Assembly (NCBI RefSeq): GCF_935825525.1
Contig: NZ_CAKXZT010000149.1
Coordinates: forward strand, 62,001-126,000
Reading direction: 5' to 3'
From: Mesorhizobium escarrei
Lineage (GTDB): Bacteria; Pseudomonadota; Alphaproteobacteria; Rhizobiales; Rhizobiaceae
DNA: 64,000 bases
Under the pieces are notes generated by a model. The model worked only from the letters and a program-made list of their open reading frames with translations. It was not told where the DNA came from and ran no database searches. Position numbers and translations under genes: made by a program. Numbering within the stretch: position 1 is the first letter of the stretch; every line of letters begins with the position of its first letter. This document shows positions 1-7,818 of the stretch, piece after piece.

Positions 1-218
1 CGATGGCGCAGCTTCCGAAAATTCCAAAAGGCTGCGGGACGAGGGCATCGCCGCCCGTTTAAGCTCCGGCCAAAGATCATTGAAGTCGGGATGAATGCGC
101 CACGCTCTCCGTTGATCTGTTTCTGACAGTCGACCGCTCCAAACGGCCTCTCAAGGGGCTGATCTGGCCGAAGGCCGGCTGCGCCTCGACCGCCTATGCC
201 GCAACGGCGCGATTACTA
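1..218. other. No gene recognised; left flank of mobile region
   Basis: No reading frame here has recognisable protein content. The sequence leads into a non-coding block (about 196-300) that recurs upstream of the first DUF736 gene at about 1917-2022, so this stretch is probably leader or spacer sequence of the conjugative-element remnant, later separated from it by the IS110 insertion. That interpretation is inferred from the repeat only. Confidence 0.4.
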
Positions 219-300
219 CTTTCTTCCCCTGGGCTGCGCCCATTCCTCGCGAAACAACAAAGTCGGTCTCGCGCCATCCTACGCTGGCGCTGCGGCCCGC
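219..300 (+). repeat. Conserved non-coding block, copy A
   Basis: This stretch aligns by eye, at roughly 75-80% identity with a few single-base gaps, with 1940-2022. Shared landmarks include a run reading ttcttcccctg, then attcctcgcg, acaacaa, and a cgctg-gcgctgcgg tail. Copy B sits directly in front of a DUF736 gene. Copy A is followed by the IS110 transposase. It could be a leader, a structured RNA, or simply the 5' part of a lost DUF736 unit. Confidence 0.6.
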
Positions 301-421
301 AAGCGGGTGCGGCGTCGGTCGCCTTCGGCCTGTGGATCGCCATCGAGATCCTATGAGTAATGGCGGCGACCTGCTCTGATGCAGCGGGTATTGTTTGGCC
401 GTTGTGGAAAGGAGCAAGAAG

Positions 422-1554
422 ATGACGCAAGGCGGTATACAAGAAAATGGAGTGCGCAAAGAACTTGAGGCGATCTTCATATCGGTAGAGTTGAGCAAGA
501 AGACCTGGCTAGTCACCTCGATCTCGCCGGGAGCTGGCGAGAGGCTATCGCGCCATACCATCCCCGGCGGGGATATTGCCGGGCTCCTCGACCGCCTTGG
601 TCAACTGAAGCGCAAGGCTCGTGACCGAACTGGACGGGATTATCCGTTCATCATCATCCAGGAGGCTGGGCTCGACGGCTTCTGGGTCCACCGGGTTCTA
701 GAGGCGGAAGGCCATGAAAGCCATGTCGTCGATGCGGCGTCGATTGCAACATCGCGGCGTAAGCGGCGGGTCAAGACGGATCGGCTTGACGGGGAAACGC
801 TTATCCGGGCGCTGCTGGCGTTTGGGCGTGGCGAACCGCGGGTCTGCTCCATGCTACGCGTGCCAACCCCCGATGAGGAGGATCGCCGCCGCATCGTACG
901 GGAACGCAAGGTGTTGATGGAGGAACGTATCCGGCACAGCAACCGGATCAAGGGTCTTCTCTTCTCACAGGGCATCTCCGGCTACGATCCTCTACGGCGT
1001 GATCGTCGCGATCCGCTGGAGACACTGCGCACTGGCGACGGGGGAAGCGCCAGGTTGTGCGCGAGCTCGACCGGATGGAACTGCTGCTCGATCAGATCAA
1101 GGCAGTCGAGGCGGAACGGGACGCCATGCTCGCCGAAGAACGCCAATCGTCTCGAGAGGCGGTTATGTTATCGAAAGTCGTCGGCATCGGACCGGAGTTT
1201 GCGGCCGTGCTGTGGGGTGAAGGCTTGTTCCGGTGCTTCGACAATCGCCGGCAGGTGGCGGCCTATGCCGGCCTTGCGCCGACGCCATGGCAAAGCGGGT
1301 CGATCGACCGGGAACAGGGGATCGGAAAGTCCGGGAATCCGCGCCTGCGATCGACGCTGCTGGAAATGGCGTGGCTCTGGTTGCGGCACCAGCCCGCCTC
1401 GGCGCTCAGCCGCTGGTTCAACGAGCGAGTCGCCCAGAATGGCGGACGCTTCAAGAAGGTCATGATCACCGCATTGGCCCGCAAGCTCGTGGTGGCCCTG
1501 TGGAAATACGTCCGCGCCGGCGTGGTGATCGAAGGAGCGTTTGTCAGACCATGA
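422..1554 (+). pseudogene. IS110-family transposase, frameshifted
   Basis: This is a DEDD-type recombinase of an IS110-family insertion sequence. The N-terminal half, read from ATG 422 after the Shine-Dalgarno AAAGGAG (408-414), carries the RuvC-like core: an IIQEAGLDGFW stretch with the second acidic residue and a KTDRLDGE stretch with the last two. The C-terminal Transposase_20 half is in a different frame from about 1057 and shows VGIGPEFAAVLW, FDNRRQVAAYAGLAPTPW and GKSGNPRLR. The frame change lies between about 1040 and 1057, where related proteins (from memory) have about a dozen residues between a TGDGRPLP-like stretch and RELDRLELLLDQ. A small out-of-frame deletion of about 20 nt would explain both the shortening and the shift. 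The element is therefore probably immobile unless helped in trans. Exact ends were not resolved. Confidence 0.85.
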
Positions 1555-1939
1555 CGATCTGACCGCATTCCAGTTCGGCCAGGGCCTGATCAGCCCGCCG
1601 GAACCAGGGTGGACGACCGCATTGCGGCATGGCTTTGACGCCGTCATCGAGACTGGTCTCGTCCTCCTGAGCCCTTGCCGCCGCAGGCGGGATTATGGTG
1701 CAGCTGCTCGAGCGCCGACCGGATGTGAGGTTGATACGTGCAAACGCGCGGATCAGGAATGGGCTCAGACCTCAGGTTCACGTGGCGGCTGGGATCGCGC
1801 TGCTTGTGCCAAATGCATGGCTGAAGGGCCGATGGCCAGCATCGTTCTCGGTGAGACTGATGCTGAAATCCGCCCTATACGGCCTCTCTTCTGGCTGGTC
1901 TGGCGCCGATCGGGCCTCTGCCTGCAACGGCTTCGCCGA
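1555..1939. other. Right flank of IS110 element and DUF736 leader; no gene
   Basis: About 550 bp separate the transposase stop from the first DUF736 start. The first 150-200 bp are probably the non-coding right part of the insertion sequence, because they continue its style and hold no other gene. The rest leads into the repeated block at 1940-2022. No convincing coding frame was seen. IS110-family elements encode a guide (bridge/seek) RNA in a non-coding end, so either this stretch or the short one before 422 could contain it; the sequence alone does not decide which. Confidence 0.4.
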
Positions 1940-2022
1940 CCTTCTTCCCCTGCGGCTTTGCCGCATTCCTCGCGGGACAACAAGCTCGGCTGCCGCCGTC
2001 CTCCGCTGACGCTGCGGTCCAC
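1940..2022 (+). repeat. Conserved non-coding block, copy B, upstream of DUF736
   Basis: This is the second copy of the block at 219-300, with weaker similarity reaching back to about 1917 (copy A from about 196). It ends about 85 bp before the ATG of the first DUF736 gene. A regulatory or structured-RNA role for the DUF736 gene is possible. Only the two-copy similarity and position are seen directly. Confidence 0.6.
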
Positions 2023-2106
2023 AGGATGCAGTCGGCCCGATCGTCGCCGCACGACCGCTATCGAGGCCGCACAGGGCGGCTTCGGCAACCAGTCAGGAGA
2101 ACGACA

Positions 2107-2433
2107 ATGGCTACCATCGGTAACTTCCAGCAGTCCAGCGACAACGAGTTCAACGGCGAGATCGTCACCCTCTCCCTTCAGGCCAAGAAGGTCCGTATCG
2201 TTCCCGATACGCGCTCCAGCGGCGAAAACGCCCCCAGCCACCGGGTCTTTATCGGCCGTATCGAGATCGGTGCCGCCTGGTCCAAGCAGTCCAATGAGGG
2301 CCGCAACTACCTGGGTCTCAAGCTCGACGATCCCAGCTTCACCGCCCCGATCTACGCCAACCTAGTCGAGGGTGAGGACGGTCAGGGCTACAGCCTCATC
2401 TGGTCACGACCGAACCGTCGCAACGGCGACTGA
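2107..2433 (+). CDS. DUF736 family protein, copy 1
   Basis: This is a 108-residue cytoplasmic protein of the DUF736 family, whose members accompany integrative conjugative elements and plasmids of Proteobacteria; the molecular role is unknown. The MATIGNF start, the ENAPSHRVFIGRIEIGAAW core and the YLGLKLDDPSF-APIYANL segment are the family hallmarks. ATG 2107 was chosen over an upstream start at 2026 because it matches the two paralogues in this window and follows a CAGGAGAACGACA ribosome site. It ends in front of a perfect hairpin (2445-2473). It is about 70-75% identical to copy 2 and far less similar to copy 3. Confidence 0.93.
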   Translation: MATIGNFQQSSDNEFNGEIVTLSLQAKKVRIVPDTRSSGENAPSHRVFIGRIEIGAAWSKQSNEGRNYLGLKLDDPSFTAPIYANLVEGEDGQGYSLIWSRPNRRNGD

Positions 2434-2444
2434 ACAACTTCGAT

Positions 2445-2473
2445 ATGACGCCCCGTATCCGGCGGGGCGTCAT
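2445..2473 (+). terminator. Perfect 11-bp hairpin after DUF736 copy 1
   Basis: ATGACGCCCCG (2445-2455) pairs perfectly with CGGGGCGTCAT (2463-2473) around a 7-base loop, starting 11 bases past the stop. No U-run follows, so it may act as a weak or Rho-assisted terminator or as a 3' stabiliser. Confidence 0.7.
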
Positions 2474-2578
2474 TCAGAAACCGGCCACTCAGCAGCTCAG
2501 AACCACAGCTTGACGAGTGGTTCCTCATGTGAGGCCGCAATGGTGCGGGCTCGGAATCAGTGATCAAGGAGAACTATC

Positions 2579-2908
2579 ATGGCGACCATCGGCACCTTCA
2601 AAAGCACTGGCAACAACGAGTTCATCGGCGACATCGTTACCCTCTCGGTCCAAGCCAAGAACGTCCGCATTGTCCACGTGGCCAATCGCCCCGGCGAAAA
2701 CGCCCCCAGCCACCGTGTCTTTATCGGCCGGGTCGAGATCGGGGCTGCCTGGTCAAAGCAGTCGAACGAGGGCCGCGACTATCTCGGCCTGAAGCTAGAC
2801 GATCCGAGCTTCACCGCCCCGATCTACGCCAACCTCTTCGACGACGAAGAAGGCGAAGGCTACAGTCTAATCTGGTCCCGCCTCAGCGGCCGCCGCAACG
2901 TGGACTAA
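2579..2908 (+). CDS. DUF736 family protein, copy 2
   Basis: This 109-residue paralogue of the preceding gene shares the MATIGTF start, ENAPSHRVFIGRVEIGAAWSKQ core and YLGLKLDDPSFTAPIYANL segment. The ribosome site is CAAGGAGAACTATC just before ATG 2579. Differences from copy 1 are concentrated in residues 10-40 and the C-terminal tail, which here is longer and acidic (DDEEGEGY). Adjacent tandem paralogues, each with its own hairpin, suggest independent transcription units or a duplicated gene-plus-terminator cassette. Function is unknown. Confidence 0.93.
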   Translation: MATIGTFKSTGNNEFIGDIVTLSVQAKNVRIVHVANRPGENAPSHRVFIGRVEIGAAWSKQSNEGRDYLGLKLDDPSFTAPIYANLFDDEEGEGYSLIWSRLSGRRNVD

Positions 2909-2921
2909 ACCGCCTGAGCAA

Positions 2922-2945
2922 CCCCGCCCGGAACACCGGGCGGGG
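2922..2945 (+). terminator. Perfect 10-bp GC hairpin after DUF736 copy 2
   Basis: CCCCGCCCGG (2922-2931) pairs with CCGGGCGGGG (2936-2945) around the tetraloop AACA. A short pyrimidine stretch follows. It begins 13 bases after the stop and is a good terminator candidate. Confidence 0.75.
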
Positions 2946-3090
2946 CCACTCCTTTCATGGCCTGCGACAAGGAACGGGATGAACGAATTCTTCTTACTTT
3001 GTAACGCGCGACAGCCGCCTGTCGGTGCCGCCTCAGATTGCGTGCACTGAGTATTCTCTACAAAACGCATTCAAACGAAGGAAATTGTCT

Positions 3091-3357
3091 TTGCTTAAAC
3101 CGCTTCTCGATCCCGATGTCGCCGACGTTGCACCAGATGCCCCAATCCTGACCGGCTATGATGAGGAGCGGCTGCTCACCTATATCCGCCTGTTCGACGC
3201 GGCGGCCGAAGAAGCAGACTGGCGAGAGGCCGCCAGGATTGTTCTTCACATCGATCCGGAGCGGGCGTTTAGGTGATGGGAGACCCATCTTGCCCGCGCC
3301 CTTTGGATGACGACGGACGGCTACCGTCATCTTGTGGCAGGCGGTGCGCGCACTAAA
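3091..3357 (+). pseudogene. DUF2285-like small DNA-binding protein, nonsense copy
   Basis: This is a near-duplicate of 3869-4147. It begins at TTG 3091 where the other copy has ATG, preceded by a GAAGGA site, and encodes the same LKPLLDPDVADVAPD...ILTGYDEERLLTYIRL stretch. Two lesions are visible on comparison: loss of 12 bp that encode DREP, and a serine codon TCA changed to TGA (3274-3276). Downstream the frame still reads WETHLARALWMTTDGYRHL, so the decay is recent. The truncated product would lack the C-terminal third. The XRE gene on the other strand lies between the two copies. Confidence 0.8.
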
Positions 3358-3497
3358 CATGGTCGCCCGCCCGCGATCCGAGACGCTCCACATAAAGCAG
3401 ATTTCACCAACTTGGAAACCAGCAAGATCATCGTCAAGACGTACAGAGGTGAGCTACCCGTCCGCGGCATCGTGGATTCGTCATGACCGCGCACGCC

Positions 3498-3761
3498 TTA
3501 ATGATTTCTGGCGGGCATACCCGGAATCACCCTTGCTACCTCATCTAGAACCTCGTGAGGATCAAATCCAATTGTCTCAGCCAGATCGAGGAACTCGACC
3601 ACATCCAGGCGCCGTCCCCCTGATTCGATGGCTGCGACTACCGATTGATATCGATCTATCGCTTTGGCCAGTTCAGCTTGGCTCAGGCCTGCTGCTTTGC
3701 GCTTGTCCACGATCAATTGGATAAGTCGCAAATGTCTTGGCGACCGAAGTGTCTTCTGCAT
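3498..3761 (-). CDS. Small XRE-family helix-turn-helix regulator
   Basis: This 87-residue cytoplasmic DNA-binding protein is essentially one HTH_3/Cro-CI domain. Helix-turn-helix features are visible as RKAAGLSQAELAKAI (about residues 22-36) followed by YQSVVAAIESGGRRLDVVEFLDLAETIG. It is transcribed opposite to its neighbours and sits between the two DUF2285-like copies. In this class of conjugative elements such small Xre proteins commonly accompany the DUF2285 genes as transcriptional regulators; the target is not visible here. The start is uncertain because no strong ribosome site precedes the ATG. Confidence 0.85.
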   Translation of the reverse strand: MQKTLRSPRHLRLIQLIVDKRKAAGLSQAELAKAIDRYQSVVAAIESGGRRLDVVEFLDLAETIGFDPHEVLDEVARVIPGMPARNH

Positions 3762-3868
3762 TCGCTGCCGGTCCTTGACGAAACCGGCAGATCAATTAAA
3801 TGGAAATCCAGATAATCAGAAAATCTGGTTGCGCGGCCGTTGCTGCTTTCGCGAATTTTTGGCGGACT

Positions 3869-4147
3869 ATGCTTAAACCACTGCTCGATCCCGATGTCGC
3901 CGACGTTGCGCCGGATAGCCCGATACTGACCGGTTATGACGAGGAGCGGCTGCTCACCTATATCCGCCTGCTCGACGCGGCGGCCGAAGATGCGGACTGG
4001 CGAGAGGTCGCCAGGATTGTTCTTCACATTGATCCGGACCGGGAGCCGGAGCGGGCGTTCAGGTCATGGGAGACCCATCTTGCCCGCGCCCGTTGGATGA
4101 CGACGGACGGCTACCGTTATCTCCTGGCTGGCGGTGCACCACACTGA
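3869..4147 (+). CDS. DUF2285-like small DNA-binding protein (intact copy)
   Basis: A 92-residue protein with the layout of the RovC-like/DUF2285 DNA-binding domain: LTYIRLLDAAAEDADWREVARIVL forms the first helices and ARWMTTDGYRYLLAGG is the typical GYR-LL ending. The ATG at 3869 corresponds to the point where similarity with the broken upstream copy begins; an in-frame start at 3800 would add 23 residues with no counterpart there. The likely role is transcriptional control of the conjugative element, inferred from family and context. No strong ribosome site is visible before either start. Confidence 0.82.
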   Translation: MLKPLLDPDVADVAPDSPILTGYDEERLLTYIRLLDAAAEDADWREVARIVLHIDPDREPERAFRSWETHLARARWMTTDGYRYLLAGGAPH

Positions 4148-4267
4148 TCGCCGCTGCCCTTTTGCCATGATTTGCTGAATCAGCACAGCGGTTTGTCGAC
4201 TCTCCAACTACCCAACGCCCGTGTCGCCTTGGATGTTTAATTCCGAGGTCCTCAACCAGATGAGGGC

Positions 4268-5084
4268 ATGCGGAGAGGACTTGGAACGTTGCAGGGTAAT
4301 TGGACCAGTCCGGCAGCCTACGCGCACATGAGCGGCTACGAAGCTGCCGAGTTCGCTACTGAGTATTTGGTCCGGAACGACGCTTTTGTCGCCGAATGTA
4401 GCGAGCTTGCGTCGCGCGGCACACATAATGGAGAACTTCTCGGTCCGCCTGACTTCGCCGCTCGTTGGGGTGCGCGATTTCAGGATTACAGGCGATGACC
4501 TCCCGCTTGCTGAGAACATCGTCTGGACTGAGCGGGCTTTCCCGCGTGTGCTCCGAGGCACGACCATGCCTGCCGTTGTCAGCTTTTCGCATCGAACAGT
4601 TCAACTTCCCGAGTTTGGCAATTTCCACGCGTGGCAGCAGGCCAAAGAGTTTGTGGTTCTTTGGCCGACATCGGGGTCAACGCACAGGCTGATTGCCGAA
4701 ACTCGTAAGGATTCGCCTAGCATCAACGCCATCGTTCTGCCGCTCGACGGCGCGTTCGCCACGCGGATCGATGCGGCACGTCGGTTCTGGCGGGCGCTGA
4801 GCGGTCGTTCGCTCGGTCCGCCCTTTGGCGCGCTGCCGCAACAGACCAAGATCAGGCATGTCCTCAATTTGCGCGCGCATGATGGTCGCCGCGCGGGTGC
4901 AACTTACCGCCAGATCGCGGAAATGCTGTTGTCGCGAGAGCCGATCGCGCCGCGCGATTGGCGCGATCATCATCTTCGCCACAAAACCCGGGCGATTCTG
5001 CGCCGCGCAGATCGTTTGGTCGCTGGCGGCTATCGCGATCTTCTCTTCTATCCCCATAGCCGCGATCGGAACTCCGACTGCTGA
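4268..5084 (+). pseudogene. DUF6499/DUF2285 regulator, frameshifted
   Basis: Two overlapping frames together make one typical regulator of conjugative elements. The first (from about 4268) reads SPAAYAHMSGYEAAEFATEY and FAARWGARF, the N-terminal transcriptional-regulator domain (DUF6499), and stops at 4496-4498. The second, entered at about 4480-4500, continues through a middle region to a C-terminal DUF2285 domain: GATYRQIAEMLL, then ILRRADRLVAGGYRDLLFYP. A single-base indel near 4480-4500 explains this. As written the protein is split, unless the base call is wrong or the site slips. Family members sit just upstream of alpA in such elements, as here. Confidence 0.75.
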
Positions 5085-5219
5085 CGTCCTTCCTCGCAGG
5101 GGTAGCCAAAACGCAGCCCCCGATCTTTGCCCTCCCTCGCCCTTTCTCATTTCGACGATCCTCCATTTCGCGCGTCCCGGCAGGCCAGGACGACAGCAGA
5201 ACCGAATGGAGATCGAGCG

Positions 5220-5510
5220 ATGTCGAAGGGTCCCGCGGACGCGCCCCAAAAATACCTACGAACCAAGGAGGCAGCACCTATCGTCGGGCTTTGCGCCCGA
5301 ACACTGGAGAAGCACCGGACCTACGGCACCGGCCCAAACTATCGCAAAGTCGGCGGCCGCGTCCTCTATGACATCGACGACCTGCATGCCTGGATCGCGC
5401 TTGGCGCACGCACCTCCACGAGCGATACGACCGCGACCGTTGTTCCGCCGGCCAAGCCGCATGCGGCGCGTGCGCCAGCCTATGCCGGTAGACGCAATCA
5501 CACCTGCTGA
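5220..5510 (+). CDS. AlpA-like helix-turn-helix DNA-binding protein
   Basis: A 96-residue MerR-like HTH_17 (AlpA/excisionase-type) protein. YLRTKEAAPIVGLCARTLEKHR is the helix-turn-helix; GTGPNYRKVGGRVLYDIDDLHAWI is the typical wing and following strand. The start at 5220 is chosen because it follows a GGAG site and places the domain at the usual distance from the N-terminus. Such proteins control excision or early genes in integrative elements. It is followed within a few bases by the repA scar, matching the usual alpA-repA order. Confidence 0.9.
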   Translation: MSKGPADAPQKYLRTKEAAPIVGLCARTLEKHRTYGTGPNYRKVGGRVLYDIDDLHAWIALGARTSTSDTTATVVPPAKPHAARAPAYAGRRNHTC

Positions 5511-5522
5511 CCTGCAGGGGTG

Positions 5523-5690
5523 ATGGCAATGCGGCATCGGTCGACCGACGAGCAGAAAACTGAGCTGTTTCAGGCGCGGGCCAGCGAAACCGCGCCGCGC
5601 AACGCGCGGGACCTGATGTTCTGGCCGTTGTTCTTGGTCGCCTCACCCCATCACGAACCTTGGCTATTGAGCCACCGCAATGAGCCATGA
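5523..5690 (+). pseudogene. repA-like start joined to probable DUF2840 tail (deletion scar)
   Basis: This 55-codon frame starts like the RepA-type replication initiator found after alpA in these elements: ETAPRNARDLMFWPLFLVA matches the usual APR-A-DLM-PFF-L signature at about residues 22-40. Then it abruptly becomes PHHEPWLLSHRNEP and stops. The stop overlaps the ATG of the next gene (ATGA, 5687-5690), which is how DUF2840 normally joins the TraF peptidase gene. The simplest reading is an in-frame deletion that removed most of repA, all of parA and most of DUF2840. The RepA part is a recognised motif; the DUF2840 part is inferred from position and a short tail. Confidence 0.6.
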
Positions 5691-6226
5691 GTATGCGCCC
5701 AGCGATCATTGCCGCGATGCTCGGAGGCTCGGTCCTGGTCGCCGCGCCAGCGTGGATCGACCAACGACCGAGATTCATCTGGAATGCATCGGCGAGCGTT
5801 CCCATCGGGCTTTATCGTGTCGAGCCGGCCAAAGAGATCGGTGTTGCCGATCTGGCCGCAGTCATGCCGCCGGAGCCGCTGGCGAGCTTCCTGGCCAAAC
5901 GCGGATATCTGCCGAAGAGCGTGCCTCTCCTGAAGCGCGTGCTGGCACTCGCAGGTGCGACGGTCTGTCGGCAAGGCACAGCCATCATCGTCAACGGCGT
6001 GAGCTTTGGAGATGCGCGCGAGCGTGACAGTCGTTGCCGACAGCTGCCCGTCTGGCAGGGCTGCCGTATCATTGCTGATGGCGAAGCCTTCTTCATGAAC
6101 CGGGATGCGGCCGACAGTTTTGACAGCCGCTATTTCGGGCCGCTCCCGCTCAATTCGGTCATCGGTCGCGCGATCCCGGTCTTGACGACCGACCGCACCT
6201 CTTCGGCGTCGAATCCTAGCGGCTGA
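5687..6226 (+). CDS. traF: S26-family signal peptidase, TraF-like
   Basis: A 179-residue inner-membrane serine peptidase of the TraF/LepB (S26) family, which matures pilin or related proteins in conjugation. It has an N-terminal hydrophobic anchor (residues about 4-24), the Ser-containing box SVPIGLYRV and the Lys box PLLKRVLALAG, and a C-terminal DSFDSRYFGPLP motif. Its ATG overlaps the preceding stop. All catalytic landmarks are present, so it is probably functional even though its usual upstream partners are deleted. Confidence 0.92.
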   Translation: MSMRPAIIAAMLGGSVLVAAPAWIDQRPRFIWNASASVPIGLYRVEPAKEIGVADLAAVMPPEPLASFLAKRGYLPKSVPLLKRVLALAGATVCRQGTAIIVNGVSFGDARERDSRCRQLPVWQGCRIIADGEAFFMNRDAADSFDSRYFGPLPLNSVIGRAIPVLTTDRTSSASNPSG

Positions 6227-6293
6227 CCGGCTCCCGGGGAGCCGTGACGGCTCCCACAAACCTCTCATCAAAGCTCATGAAAGGAGCACTGCA

Positions 6294-6620
6294 ATGACCC
6301 AGATCGGTACCTTCACCCGCAACGAAGACGGCTTCTTCGGCAACATCTCTACGCTGGCGCTCGACGTGAAACTTGCCATCCTGCCTGCCGAGAAATCGGA
6401 TGCCGAGAACGCGCCCGACCATCGCGTCTTCTGCGAAGGCATGGAGGTGGGCGCTGCATGGGATCGTAACGGGGAGAAGGCCGGCGCCTATCTCTCGGTT
6501 GCGATTGACGATCCGTCTTTCACTCAACCGATCCGCGCCAATCTGTTCCAGTCCGACGCCGACAAGGACGCCTGGAACCTTCATTGGAGCCGGCCGTCGA
6601 AGCGCGATGAGAGAGGCTGA
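6294..6620 (+). CDS. DUF736 family protein, copy 3 (divergent)
   Basis: A 108-residue DUF736 protein with the MTQIGTFTR start, ENAPDHRVF core and IDDPSFTQPIRANLF segment. It is preceded by a GAAAGGAG ribosome site. It is much less similar to copies 1 and 2 than they are to each other and lacks the repeated leader block, so it is an old paralogue rather than a recent duplicate. The position between traF and the lytic transglycosylase is the usual one for this module. Function is unknown. Confidence 0.92.
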   Translation: MTQIGTFTRNEDGFFGNISTLALDVKLAILPAEKSDAENAPDHRVFCEGMEVGAAWDRNGEKAGAYLSVAIDDPSFTQPIRANLFQSDADKDAWNLHWSRPSKRDERG

Positions 6621-6624
6621 TTGG

Positions 6625-7713
6625 ATGCTCCGATTGCGCCTCAACGAGCCTTTCGCGTCCAACCCTTTGATAGGTCGGCCACCGATCAAACCCGCCGACC
6701 TAATCGCCCATCAAGGGGCTGCCGCACGCCGCCAAGCTCAAGGGCAACCGGGCGCTTCTCCCTCGTTTTGGACGCGCACTGCCTCACAGTTTGGGGGAAG
6801 CTGGTTCGGCCGGCGAGGCCCTGACCTTGACGGAAGCGAGCACGGTGGCAGGTTGTTGGCGCATCGGGACGACGGTATTTACGCTGTCATCTTCCAAGGC
6901 ATCACAGCGCTTTCTGCATGCGTCATACTTACCGTTTCAGTGTCCGCCGTTTGCGCAGAACCTCCCACGCACGGTGAACGGCCGGCGCGCTCCAACAGCA
7001 AGACCTCGTCCTATAATCGCTGGTCGACGCATATCCGGGAGGCCGCGAAACGATTTGCCATTCCCGAGCGCTTGCTTCGCGCCGTCATGCATGTCGAGAG
7101 CGCTGGTGATGTTCATGCGCTGTCGAGCAAGGGCGCGATGGGCCTGATGCAGATCATGCCGGGGACTTGGAAGGAACTTCGCATGAAGCATCATCTCGGC
7201 GAGGATCCTTATCAGCCGCGCGACAACATTCTTGCCGGTGCTGGCTACCTTCGTGAGCTGCTCGACCGGTTTGGTCGCAACGGCTTCCTCGCTGCCTATA
7301 ATGCCGGACCCGGACGTTACGAAGAGCATCTTTTGACCGGCCGCCCGCTGCCGCGTGAGACGATCGACTACGTCAGGAAACTCGCCCCGCTGATCAGAGG
7401 TGCTGTGTCCATTTCGCCGCACACTCGACAAGGAACAAACAGGGCGAGTGCACTCGAAGGGGCAATTTTCGTGCAAAGCAGCGACATCCGGAATGTCGTC
7501 GCGTCGCATGGCGACGGTGATGCAGATGTTGCCGCAAAGACGATCTTCACGGCGATCCGTTCGCCTAGCATGCAGTCGCCGGTGGGTGTTGCTGTCACTG
7601 ACCTCACTGCGCTCGAGCCGCAGCTGGATAGTCTGCCCTTCCAAGCTATGTTCGAGCCGAGATCCTCCAACAGAAGCCTATTTGCACAGCATTTTTCCGA
7701 GACACCTCGATGA
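6625..7713 (+). CDS. Lytic transglycosylase (conjugation-associated)
   Basis: A soluble lytic transglycosylase (SLT, GH23 fold) that locally opens peptidoglycan for a transfer apparatus. The catalytic segment is clear: LLRAVMHVESAGD with the catalytic Glu, SSKGAMGLMQIMPGTW, then FLAAYNAGPGRYEE. A hydrophobic stretch followed by SVSAVCAEPP looks like a signal peptide, but it lies about 95-115 residues into the frame. Translation may therefore begin at a TTG near 6853 rather than ATG 6625 (GAGAGG site) or 6607; the intervening residues look non-native. The C-terminal 120 residues after the domain have no recognised motif. Confidence 0.85.
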   Translation: MLRLRLNEPFASNPLIGRPPIKPADLIAHQGAAARRQAQGQPGASPSFWTRTASQFGGSWFGRRGPDLDGSEHGGRLLAHRDDGIYAVIFQGITALSACVILTVSVSAVCAEPPTHGERPARSNSKTSSYNRWSTHIREAAKRFAIPERLLRAVMHVESAGDVHALSSKGAMGLMQIMPGTWKELRMKHHLGEDPYQPRDNILAGAGYLRELLDRFGRNGFLAAYNAGPGRYEEHLLTGRPLPRETIDYVRKLAPLIRGAVSISPHTRQGTNRASALEGAIFVQSSDIRNVVASHGDGDADVAAKTIFTAIRSPSMQSPVGVAVTDLTALEPQLDSLPFQAMFEPRSSNRSLFAQHFSETPR

Positions 7714-7818
7714 TCGGCGCGTTCCTGGTCAATCGCATTCCGACCGGTTTCGTCGCGGAAATTGCGACGGGACGGGTGGCCGCAGATGAGGTGAATACGG
7801 GCGGCAGGATAAAGAGCC

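Noticed and set aside
151-561. Long minus-strand frame across the IS110 left end
   Set aside because: Overlaps the transposase start, has low-complexity Arg/Ser content and no family resemblance.
1541-2365. Plus-strand frame of 274 codons before DUF736
   Set aside because: Crosses the end of the transposase, the repeated block and the start of DUF736; composition is Arg/Ser/Pro-rich as expected for a shadow frame.
3332-3724. Plus-strand frame opposite the XRE gene
   Set aside because: It is antisense to a clear helix-turn-helix gene and has no recognisable content.
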